Shown: positions 7,782-14,495 of the stretch, one piece after another
How positions within the stretch are numbered: the first letter of the stretch is position 1
Layout: each line of letters opens with the position of its first letter
DNA from: JANXZO01 sp964355115
GTDB lineage: Bacteria; Bacteroidota; Bacteroidia; Bacteroidales; FEN-979
Assembly: GCA_964355115.1 (NCBI GenBank)
Contig: CAYHCQ010000078.1
Coordinates: forward strand, 1-16,074
Direction of reading: 5' to 3'
Length of the DNA: 16,074 nucleotides
Notes under the pieces: model-generated
What the model saw: the letters and a program-made list of their open reading frames with translations, nothing else
Told to the model about the DNA's origin: nothing
Database searches by the model: none
Translations under genes and position numbers: made by a program

Positions 7782-8348
7782 TTATGAAATTTCGGGCATT
7801 GTGTTATTTGTTGTGTCTGCCACAATAATACCTGCTTTCTTTAACACCATAGGAATGGCCTCTTCCATTTTCTGAATTGTCCAAACAATTTTAAAATATA
7901 GAGTAGAATCGCCTAGATTCAAATGCCGACAGTCCACTGAATTTCTGAAGAATAGCAATTGTCCAATTGTATCCATTTCGTAATTTCCATAATCCAGTTC
8001 ATTGTTGAGTTGCATAAACTCCAATGCCAGCTGATTCATCTGCTCCGGAATAAGGGCTACAGGAAAGAGACATCTCACGTCTATCATCGAGTCCGATTCG
8101 TTTATATCAACAATAACAAGTCCGTGTGTGCCACATAGGTCAATTGAAATCAAAATATCTTGCTTTAATGAATCATAGATTTCAAAAGATATTTCATGAA
8201 TAGTCAAATACCACTGAATTCGATTATGAAGACTTGACTTGGTACGATAGTTGGTTGAACCTGAAATTTTAGTGTCAAAGATGATCCAGAAAAAGAAAGA
8301 AAGGACTGCGATTACGGTGACTGTGTAGTAAATTTTACGAAAATTCAT
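7782..8348 (-). CDS. Membrane-anchored YbjN-like (T3SS chaperone-like fold) protein
   Basis: A 188-residue protein of unknown function. An N-terminal hydrophobic helix (about residues 9-25) after a basic start (MNFRKIYY) suggests a single anchor. The rest alternates strands and helices. Its LALEFMQLNNELDYGNYEMD segment followed by GQLLFFRNSVDCRHL resembles the YbjN/sensory-transduction-regulator fold, in which a helix ending in N-x-x-LxYGxFE/YE leads into a strand that reports residual fluorescence-like binding surfaces in crystal homologues; here only the sequence resemblance is claimed. It is transcribed toward the glycosyltransferase gene (convergent, 43 bp apart). Upstream lies the CTGGTACAAAT element (8423-8451 on the minus strand), shared with other minus-strand genes. 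GGAG eight bases before the ATG is a weak ribosome site. Family assignment is by pattern only. Confidence 0.6.
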   Translation of the reverse strand: MNFRKIYYTVTVIAVLSFFFWIIFDTKISGSTNYRTKSSLHNRIQWYLTIHEISFEIYDSLKQDILISIDLCGTHGLVIVDINESDSMIDVRCLFPVALIPEQMNQLALEFMQLNNELDYGNYEMDTIGQLLFFRNSVDCRHLNLGDSTLYFKIVWTIQKMEEAIPMVLKKAGIIVADTTNNTMPEIS

Positions 8349-8422
8349 ACTGCTCCGGTTTTACTTGTGAATAATTTCAGAATCCAGTTAATAAAATCAT
8401 AGTTTGGGTTGACTGGATACTG

Positions 8423-8451
8423 ATTTGTACCAGGAACTAAAAATTGCAGGC
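8423..8451 (-). promoter_or_regulatory. Shared upstream element, copy C (half conserved)
   Basis: On the minus strand the 11 bases CTGGTACAAAT (8433 down to 8423) are identical to copy A at 10844-10854. Over 29 aligned bases the match is 19 with copy A and 17 with copy B, including the central TTT. It ends 74 bp upstream of the YbjN-like start. It is the weakest of the three copies, and the GATTACC end is missing. Confidence 0.45.
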
Positions 8452-8474
8452 AAGGGAAAATGAAATCGTTCTGA

Positions 8475-10163
8475 TCAGTCGAATTTATAAATCGACCATT
8501 TTGCTACTAATCCGGCAGGGTTGATGTAGAAAATTATCCTGGCTTTTCGATATACCAGATACTTCCCTTTATAAGAATCAATGATATAGGTAGGGCTTCC
8601 ATAACGATTGACAATTGTACTCATTGGATAATTTAACCCAATGCCCTGTGAGGTTCTTCCAGAATATTTAAAATCAGTGTTTAAAGATTTCAATAATACT
8701 GAGCTTGGAGTCTGTATGAATATTTCTGAATGGTCGGTACTATACTGATAATGAACATCGATCGGTAAAGGTGACTCATCGATTGCAATAGACTTACCGG
8801 TAATGGTCAATGTCAATTGATCAATGGATTTTTGATCAATTTTTTCATTTATCGGGTTCATGCTGATTTCAGGTTTCGCAAGAGCATCTTTTTTCAATCC
8901 GATCAGGTAACTCAGATTATCACTTAATGACTGCAAAACCCCCTTGTTTAGCTCCTCAAAAACATGAAGATTGTATTTCAACGAAGTTACCTTTGATAGC
9001 TCATATGCTTTGATAAAATTTTCCTCCGCTGATTTCTTATCCTGTAGATAATATTTTGCCATACCCTGTAAAGCGAAAACTCTTGCTAAATTCTCTGAAC
9101 TCAGATTATTGGCCGGTTGTTGAATTAAAGGATTCATTAAGCCAATCACCATCTCATAGTTCTTCAGTAATAAATAGGTGCATCCCAGGTTAATACGTGA
9201 ATTCAGATAGGCAGGATCTTTTTCAGATGCCTTTTCAAATAAATCTTTTGCTGTATTGAGCAAATCATTCTTCCGATTAGCATCCGAATCAGGCAAACTC
9301 CTTGAATTTCCTTGTTTTAATCGCGTAACTGCATCAAATTCGATGGGCAGGATAAAAGGAAACTCCTCTGAGTTGGTTAATTCAAGCGCTGAATAAACTT
9401 TTATGACACCGGCATTATTGATAATTTCCCGGCTTGGGAACTCTCGTGCAAGTTTATCGAAACATCGAAAAGCCTCATCATACCTTTTTAAAACAAAAAG
9501 CAACTCGCCGGCATCGAAAATTGCACACCACTCTTCCAGTTTTTTTGCTGATAAACTTGCAATACCCTTCCTTTCGGTCAAGCTTGGATAACCTGTTACT
9601 TGTTCGGGTAAATGATAATGGCCGTATATATTTTCCAATAATGACGGTACGATGCGGTAAGTCTCGAAACCTGCGACATATCCATAAAACATTCCATAAT
9701 AGTCTGCCTCCGACTCAGTTTTCACTTTGGTGGATTTTTCAATGGATGAAATATCCTTAACCAATGAATTCTGGCTCCCCAGTGTGGAAGCAAAATCACT
9801 ACAGAAATTATGTCTCTGGAAATAATGGGCCAATTCGTGTGACATGATTGAAGCCAGGGCATTCAGGGAATCAGTCCCATATGTAACGCACACATCATAA
9901 ACTTCCTCATCAAAAATGATCATAGGGGTGGAACCTGGAATATAAGAAGCAATGAACTTCTGCTGGTTGTCAATTTTACGATTGATCTCTAATTGAGGCG
10001 GTGCAAGTGAACTGCCAAAAGCATTGACAAGTTCATTGAACAGATTTTTGGAGACCACAAATTTATATTCCTGATGATGCAGGAATTTTTGTGACCAGAC
10101 CGGCCGGCATAATACCACCAAACAAAGGATGAATATGAACTGGTATTTTAATATTGCTTTCAT
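8475..10163 (-). CDS. Secreted M48-like zinc metalloprotease with TPR repeats
   Basis: Predicted exported peptidase. From the ATG at 10163 the product is 562 residues, with signal peptide MKAILKYQFIFILCLVVLCR and a likely cut after VWS, before Gln25. A longer ATG at 10241 would put 26 non-signal residues first, so the shorter start is preferred. The gluzincin helix SIMSHELAHYFQRH contains HELAH (residues 109-113). The third zinc ligand lies in ESEADYYG (150-157), as in M48 proteins of the BepA/Oma1 type. TPR-like helical pairs follow from about residue 215 to 440 (e.g. AGELLFVLKRYDEAFRCFDK, LGCTYLLLKNYEMVIGL). The C-terminal ~130 residues look beta-rich and unrecognised. BepA-like proteases with TPRs serve outer-membrane protein quality control; that role is inferred. 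The small secreted gene lies 133 bp upstream on the same strand. Confidence 0.85.
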   Translation of the reverse strand: MKAILKYQFIFILCLVVLCRPVWSQKFLHHQEYKFVVSKNLFNELVNAFGSSLAPPQLEINRKIDNQQKFIASYIPGSTPMIIFDEEVYDVCVTYGTDSLNALASIMSHELAHYFQRHNFCSDFASTLGSQNSLVKDISSIEKSTKVKTESEADYYGMFYGYVAGFETYRIVPSLLENIYGHYHLPEQVTGYPSLTERKGIASLSAKKLEEWCAIFDAGELLFVLKRYDEAFRCFDKLAREFPSREIINNAGVIKVYSALELTNSEEFPFILPIEFDAVTRLKQGNSRSLPDSDANRKNDLLNTAKDLFEKASEKDPAYLNSRINLGCTYLLLKNYEMVIGLMNPLIQQPANNLSSENLARVFALQGMAKYYLQDKKSAEENFIKAYELSKVTSLKYNLHVFEELNKGVLQSLSDNLSYLIGLKKDALAKPEISMNPINEKIDQKSIDQLTLTITGKSIAIDESPLPIDVHYQYSTDHSEIFIQTPSSVLLKSLNTDFKYSGRTSQGIGLNYPMSTIVNRYGSPTYIIDSYKGKYLVYRKARIIFYINPAGLVAKWSIYKFD

Positions 10164-10296
10164 TGCGTGGTCTTGTTCATTATTCAGTTTTGCAAATGCC
10201 GGTCTGGTAATCTTCTTGTCCAATTTTCGACAAATCTTCATTCGGGTTATAAAAGTAATCGTTTTCTTTAGTTCCCCAATCTGTTTAGGAGTTGTA

Positions 10297-10800
10297 TTAC
10301 CTGTAGTCCGGCAAAGTTGGCAGCGATGGAAGTGACGGTAATGAAGGCAGCGATGGAAGTGACGGAAGTTCTGGCAAAGCCAGAAGAGAATAGGTCTGGT
10401 AGTTGTAATCGTTTAGTATAACAGGCGATGTATTTACTGGTGTGATAAGCAGATTACCAGAACTATATATATCAGAATTTGATAGGATTGTTGAAACGCG
10501 TTGGTATCCATTTGTTTCTGGATAAGCGGTATGGCTGACCGAGCCAGATCCGGAATAGTAATTTTTTAAATATGTTTCCGGGTTGCCAGATGCAACCTTC
10601 CCGGTATACGGATTAGTATTTCCCGGATAGCTGTAATTGTTGTATGGGTTACCATCAGGGGCCGACCTGTAATAAGGTGCAACATACGTTCCATTACTCT
10701 TGAAAAATCCGTTGACATAAACCTGCGCATTTATTACCTGAGTAAGTCCTGCGATTGTAATGACGATAAACATAGCGATTTGAATGGTCATGGTTTTCAT
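10297..10800 (-). CDS. Small secreted protein with GTYVxPYYRSAPDGNPYNN-type motif and SLP-repeat tail
   Basis: A 167-residue exported protein of unknown function. It has a signal peptide (residues 1-25, cut likely after VINA). Right after it comes VYVNGFFKSNGTYVAPYYRS, then PDGNPYNNYSYPGNTNPYTG, reaching about residue 68. This short motif recurs in small secreted proteins of many Gram-negatives as a stand-alone module. A Ser/Asn/Tyr-rich spacer follows, and the tail is (SLP)n: LPSLPSLPSLPSLPTLP, coded by a 27-bp DNA duplication. The start is fixed by an AAAGGAGA site 7 bp upstream. It has its own upstream element (copy A), so it probably begins a new transcript after the DUF4407 gene, perhaps including the M48 gene downstream. 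Confidence 0.75.
   Translation of the reverse strand: MKTMTIQIAMFIVITIAGLTQVINAQVYVNGFFKSNGTYVAPYYRSAPDGNPYNNYSYPGNTNPYTGKVASGNPETYLKNYYSGSGSVSHTAYPETNGYQRVSTILSNSDIYSSGNLLITPVNTSPVILNDYNYQTYSLLALPELPSLPSLPSLPSLPSLPTLPDYR
10319..10372. repeat. Two tandem 27-bp repeats coding the (SLP)n tail
   Basis: Units are 10319-10345 and 10346-10372. The first 20 bases are identical in both (GGCAGCGATGGAAGTGACGG) and the last seven differ (TAATGAA versus AAGTTCT). Each unit codes nine residues of the minus-strand protein, so copy-number change would stay in frame. Confidence 0.85.
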
Positions 10801-10807
10801 TTTGTTT

Positions 10808-10815
10808 TCTCCTTT
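10808..10815 (-). promoter_or_regulatory. Ribosome binding site (AAAGGAGA)
   Basis: Read on the minus strand, AAAGGAGA lies 7 bp before the ATG at 10800. It is one of only two strong Shine-Dalgarno sites in the window and identical to the one before the PHP gene, suggesting high translation of the small secreted protein. Confidence 0.65.
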
Positions 10816-10843
10816 AATTTTAGTGAATAATTATTGCTTTTCT

Positions 10844-10872
10844 ATTTGTACCAGAATTTGTAAAAGGTAATC
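10844..10872 (-). promoter_or_regulatory. Shared upstream element, copy A
   Basis: On the minus strand it reads GATTACCTTTT, then ACAAATT, then CTGGTACAAAT. It matches copy B (13476-13504) at 24 of 29 positions with no gap, both ends included. It sits 43 bp upstream of the small secreted gene and 27 bp after the DUF4407 stop. TACCTTTT resembles a -7 TAnnTTTG box with a last-base mismatch, so it may be a promoter core plus a downstream operator. Copy A also holds ATTTGTA twice on + (10844-10850 and 10856-10862). Confidence 0.65.
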
Positions 10873-10899
10873 ATGGGTGATCGATTTTTTTGATTTTTT

Positions 10900-12213
10900 C
10901 TAATTGACCCCAATATATTTGTCGATATTCTTATTGATATTCTGCTTTTCCTTTTCTTTCCACGCATTGATGACTTCCTGTGCCAATTCCATTTCAGCGG
11001 CCACTACCCTGCGGGTTAGTTCCTGTTTTCCTGATAATTCGGCAGCAATAGATTGATTCCCTGATTCTACAACCAATTTCAGCCGATCATTCGTTTTCTG
11101 GTTCATCCGCGATATATTTTCAATTCTGCTGATTTGGAATGCATGTTCATGTTTCTGGAGTAAATCATCGTAAGGTCCCCTTTGAGAAAATAGTTTTACC
11201 AATACCGGAGCGATTTCAATTGCCAGGAAAAGCAGAAGAATAAAGTTGCTCAGTATGTTGATGGATGAATCCGATTGTTTAAGAACACTGAGAGCTGCTA
11301 TTTGATCCGGCAGAAACTTACAGTTGTCAATGATGGTTGTTCCGGTTACTTCATCCTTCGTGAATTCATCAATTTTATTTTTCCTCCTTGTCTCGAGGTC
11401 GGCAATTTTAGTATTGTTTCTTGCCCTTAAATCATCCAGGTCACGTTTATAAGAGGCAAACTCATTGTCAATTTGTATCCTGATGTTACTGATTTCATTC
11501 AGTAAAGGAATAATTTCAGCTCTGTTTTGACTGATCTGGTTTTTGAGCAGGTTGATCGTTGCATCATGGCTCCCGGTCGTATTATCTGCTACCAATTGTT
11601 TTAACTGCATATAAAAAGGTGCGTTTTTTGCCTCGATGATACGGGACCTGGTAACCTTTTCATTTTCAAGGCCCGATAATTTCTCTTCGAGGCGTTGAAG
11701 TGGAACCGGAGTTTTGCTCTCCTTAGCTGTTACCTCTTCCTGTAATTTGCTGATGGGATCATCAAAATTTTGTGTAACAAATTTCTTGTGATCTGAACTC
11801 AGTTGAGATGTTTTCACCTTGTTTGTTGCAAACATCTGTTCCTGTATTTTGCTGTTAAGGATCCGTAATTCCAAAGGCTTGGAAATCACGATCGCAATCA
11901 ATACAGCCAATGCAATTCTTGGCAGGGCCATTTTTATCTCTTTTTTCAGGTCACCTTCCTTTCTGATACTCGAAACAATGAACCGGTCGAGGTTAAAAAT
12001 CATTAATGCCCAGATAAATCCAAAAAACACACTAGCCACAACCTGGCCGAATATGGTATAAAAGGCGTACGATCCGGAAAGAAAAGCCATGATGGCAGTG
12101 AATAAAACTGTGGCGCCAATACCGGCATATTTATCGGAGTCAGTTGGGCATCTTTTTAACATTGATGAATTTGCTCCCGAGCAAAACCATAAAAAATTTC
12201 TCATTGTTTTCAT
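10900..12213 (-). CDS. DUF4407 family membrane protein with long coiled coil
   Basis: A 437-residue protein of a family with no known activity. The N-terminus carries the DUF4407 hallmarks: FLWFCSGANSSMLKRCP, then YAGIGATVLFTAIMAFLSGS, then FGFIWALMIFNLDRFIVSSI with the NLDR signature at 74-77. Hydrophobic segments lie at about 33-55, 57-75, 97-113 and 318-342. Between the third and fourth is a region of about 200 residues, rich in Glu, Lys, Gln and Asn, predicted coiled coil and probably outside the cytoplasm. A second charged helix (about 350-430) follows the last membrane segment. The ATG at 12213 lies 16 bp after the PLD gene's stop, with no intervening promoter, so the two are almost certainly one operon. 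An ATG three codons on (MRNFLWF) is an alternative start. Confidence 0.85.
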   Translation of the reverse strand: MKTMRNFLWFCSGANSSMLKRCPTDSDKYAGIGATVLFTAIMAFLSGSYAFYTIFGQVVASVFFGFIWALMIFNLDRFIVSSIRKEGDLKKEIKMALPRIALAVLIAIVISKPLELRILNSKIQEQMFATNKVKTSQLSSDHKKFVTQNFDDPISKLQEEVTAKESKTPVPLQRLEEKLSGLENEKVTRSRIIEAKNAPFYMQLKQLVADNTTGSHDATINLLKNQISQNRAEIIPLLNEISNIRIQIDNEFASYKRDLDDLRARNNTKIADLETRRKNKIDEFTKDEVTGTTIIDNCKFLPDQIAALSVLKQSDSSINILSNFILLLFLAIEIAPVLVKLFSQRGPYDDLLQKHEHAFQISRIENISRMNQKTNDRLKLVVESGNQSIAAELSGKQELTRRVVAAEMELAQEVINAWKEKEKQNINKNIDKYIGVN

Positions 12214-12229
12214 ATCGTGTGTTTTAAGA

Positions 12230-13459
12230 TCATTTATTATTGAATAATTGCTTTAGTCTGTCAAATAATGATGGCTTGCCATCCCTTTCATGTTTTTCAA
12301 TGCCACGCAGTAATTCTCTTTTTGATTTGTGATAAACCGACTTTAAATCATTCAGAGTGGGAGTTACAGTTGGGAATTTACTATTAACCTGTACCAGAGT
12401 AGGTAAACTGATTTCACTTAACTTACAAACCTCAGTCAGGTTCAACATCCCTGGAATCTGAAAATTTCGTTGATCCAGGGTGGCTTCAAATCTTATCATT
12501 GAGGGAACCGGTATTGTAAGAAGCCTGAGTTCTGGGATTGGATAAACAACTACTGATACTGATTTTGACATTTTAGTTTTAACTCCACTTGCCGTAAGCG
12601 TGTAAACAGTATTTTCAGTGGGCATAATACTTTTTGTACCTATGTTGGTTACCTTACCTATTCCTGGTTCAATCGAAACATTATCGGCAAATTTTACATT
12701 CCAGGTTAGCTCTGTTACGATTCCTTTTACAATGGAGCTATTCCTGGCCTGAAAAAAAATTTCGGGATCCCTGACTACTTCGATAAAGAGAGTCTTTGCT
12801 TTTTGTTTAAATGGGTTTATGGCAGAGAGGTTGATTTCCTTGCTATTACTGATTATCATTTCATGCTTGCCATTGGCATCAACAGGGCCGATACAGTCAA
12901 TAATAACCGACATTGCATTTTTTACACTCCAGGAAAGGGTTATGGTCTCACCCTTTTCAACAAGTACTTTATCAGTGGAAAGGGAAACGATAATTTCATC
13001 TTCTTCACCAGACATGGCTTCTCCTGTTTCACGCATCTGGTAGAATTTCGCCAAATATTTTCTGATTTCCGGAGAATCCTTGATAATGAGAATATTTTCC
13101 TCATTTCGCCTCGCCTGTTTAGTCCAATTGAATGAACCAGTGATCAGTGTATGATAATCAATTACTACGAATTTATTGTGCATCAATGATCCCTGGGTAA
13201 AGTCGGCAGCTCCGATCTTGTATATGTTTCCGCCAGATAATTTCAGCCGTTCGAACAAATTACTGTTGTTCTCATTTATCTCCGTATCGGAGATGATAAG
13301 GTCCACAGCGATTCCATTGCTGGCCTTTTCACACAAAATGTTCATCAGGTGATCGTCAGTAAACCAAGCCACCGCAGTGAAAATCGCAGATTCAGCCTTT
13401 TCCAGTTCAGCGGCAATGGCGCTTTGAATATTGTCGAGATGAGCTTTAATCGATTCCAT
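12230..13459 (-). CDS. PLD-family nuclease/phosphodiesterase fused to two Ig-like modules
   Basis: From ATG 13459 the product is 409 residues with no signal peptide. The N-terminal ~145 residues form a single-HKD phospholipase D domain: AIFTAVAWFTDDHL near 26-38, then H94-N-K96 with Asp101, and GSFN at 108-111. Such one-motif proteins (Nuc/PLD6 type) dimerise to form one active site and cleave nucleic acid or lipid phosphodiesters. Two beta-sandwich-like modules follow: GETITLSWSVKNAMSVIID (170-188) and ELTWNVKFADNVSIEPGIG to TENTVYTLTASG (about 250-292). They resemble the bacterial Ig-like repeat with W-V and TxTYTLTA signatures. A charged helical tail ends in DRLKQLFNNK. The frame is open up to an ATG at 13525, but the 29-bp element at 13476-13504 would then be coding, which favours 13459. 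DUF4407 follows in the same operon. Confidence 0.8.
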   Translation of the reverse strand: MESIKAHLDNIQSAIAAELEKAESAIFTAVAWFTDDHLMNILCEKASNGIAVDLIISDTEINENNSNLFERLKLSGGNIYKIGAADFTQGSLMHNKFVVIDYHTLITGSFNWTKQARRNEENILIIKDSPEIRKYLAKFYQMRETGEAMSGEEDEIIVSLSTDKVLVEKGETITLSWSVKNAMSVIIDCIGPVDANGKHEMIISNSKEINLSAINPFKQKAKTLFIEVVRDPEIFFQARNSSIVKGIVTELTWNVKFADNVSIEPGIGKVTNIGTKSIMPTENTVYTLTASGVKTKMSKSVSVVVYPIPELRLLTIPVPSMIRFEATLDQRNFQIPGMLNLTEVCKLSEISLPTLVQVNSKFPTVTPTLNDLKSVYHKSKRELLRGIEKHERDGKPSLFDRLKQLFNNK

Positions 13460-13475
13460 GGTACTTGTTTTGAAG

Positions 13476-13504
13476 GTTAGTACCAGGATTGGGAAAAGGT
13501 AATC
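13476..13504 (-). promoter_or_regulatory. Shared upstream element, copy B
   Basis: On the minus strand it reads GATTACCTTTT, then CCCAATC, then CTGGTACTAAC. It is 24 of 29 identical to copy A and lies 16 bp before the PLD start. GATTACCTTTT and CTGGTAC are fully conserved at identical spacing. It lies in the 142-bp divergent gap between the PLD and FRG genes. Confidence 0.65.
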
Positions 13505-13566
13505 CTCCAAATTGAAGATCACCATATTTCTTACAAATCAAGGATTTTTTACTCGTTTAATAAGTT

Positions 13567-13574
13567 TAACTTTG
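13567..13574 (+). promoter_or_regulatory. Bacteroidota -7 promoter box (TAACTTTG) for the FRG gene
   Basis: This is an exact TAnnTTTG match, 27 bp before the FRG start and identical to the hicAB box. The T-run at 13545-13550 sits near the -33 position without a proper TTTG. It is divergent from the PLD promoter region. Confidence 0.5.
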
Positions 13575-13601
13575 CTATAACTAAAAAGCAATCCGATCAA
13601 A

Positions 13602-14441
13602 ATGGAAAAGATTTTAAGTGCCTATTCACATATTGAACTCCAGGATGAAAATAAACGACCACCCTCTTCAACAAATGAAGAAATATGTAAAAGTGACCCC
13701 ATGGGTGTTGATTCTTATGACCAATTGGTGAGGCACATTGCGAAGATTGGATATATGAACAGGAAAAACCAATGGACTTTGTTTTTTAGGGGTCAACATG
13801 AGGATTACCAAAATAAGTATGGTACGACGACAATCCTACCAACAATATTCCGGAATAATGACAAGGAGTCAAGTCAAGATAAATTTTCAACGCTAGGTCA
13901 ATATTCATATGATCTATTACAACGACTTAATGAACAGGAAATTAAAATTTTAGGAAAAATCAATGTTGACAGGTATTTAGAATTACAATGGGCGCTTCTG
14001 CAACATTATGAAAAATGTAACACTCCGATGCTGGACATTACTCATTCTTTGCATGTTGCAGCCTCATTTGCCCTTGATAAGAATAAAGACGATTATGGGG
14101 TTATTCACGTCCTGGCAATACCTTATCCGACAGATTTTCTTTCATATTTCCCAGCACAATCCTTACTGTTAGTGAAACTTGCTAATATATGCCCGCCTAC
14201 TGCTGATCGACCATTATTTCAAGAAGCGTATTCCATTTGTCATTTTCCACTGTCAGATCTTGATGTCAAGGAAAGGACCATTTCATTTGATTTTAAAAGG
14301 AGGTTGATTGCTAAATTTAAAATTCCAAATTCAAAAGAATTTTGGGGAGAGGGATTTGACAGAATCCCAAGTACAAAATTATATCAACCCAAGGATTTAC
14401 TCGGTCAATTAATCTCACCTCTGTCGACTGATTTTATTTAA
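13602..14441 (+). CDS. FRG-domain protein
   Basis: A 279-residue cytosolic protein with the FRG domain, named for its Phe-Arg-Gly motif and of unproven biochemical activity. Visible hallmarks are WTLFFRGQHEDYQNKYG (residues 58-74, FRGQ at 62-65), the TILPTIFR segment (77-84), and LQHYEKCNTPMLDITHSLHV (133-152) running on into AASFA, which is the family's LQHyG-pTrlLDvT--p-vAlyFA core. The family Gly after HY is Glu137 here and the Thr-Arg pair is replaced by Pro-Met, mild deviations. Similar proteins are often found in accessory and anti-phage gene neighbourhoods. It has its own promoter, divergent from the PLD-DUF4407 pair, and is 54 bp upstream of the TPR gene on the same strand. Base composition is AT-rich like its neighbours. 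Confidence 0.85.
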   Translation: MEKILSAYSHIELQDENKRPPSSTNEEICKSDPMGVDSYDQLVRHIAKIGYMNRKNQWTLFFRGQHEDYQNKYGTTTILPTIFRNNDKESSQDKFSTLGQYSYDLLQRLNEQEIKILGKINVDRYLELQWALLQHYEKCNTPMLDITHSLHVAASFALDKNKDDYGVIHVLAIPYPTDFLSYFPAQSLLLVKLANICPPTADRPLFQEAYSICHFPLSDLDVKERTISFDFKRRLIAKFKIPNSKEFWGEGFDRIPSTKLYQPKDLLGQLISPLSTDFI

Positions 14442-14495
14442 GATATCAGGTTAGAACTAAAAATGACAATTGATTAAAGATTTATTTTGTTTTAT

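Noticed and set aside
7762..7795. AAATTTCGG direct repeat between convergent genes as a bidirectional terminator.
   Set aside because: The copies are direct, not inverted, and no stem with a T-run can be drawn.
8434..8444. GAACTAAAAAT also occurs at 14454-14464 (before the TPR gene), with AACTAAAAA near 13581 before the FRG gene.
   Set aside because: It is A-rich, short, on differing strands relative to the genes and without flanking similarity; likely chance in AT-rich spacers.
9434..9760. 108-codon plus-strand frame inside the M48-TPR gene, and the 12803-13135 frame inside the PLD gene.
   Set aside because: Both are antisense to genes with clear domain motifs and show no motif of their own.
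10248..10260. AAAAGTAATC upstream of the M48 gene as a fourth copy of the shared element.
   Set aside because: It lacks the CTGGTAC half and has a one-base deletion in the conserved GATTACC-TTTT part; too weak to count.
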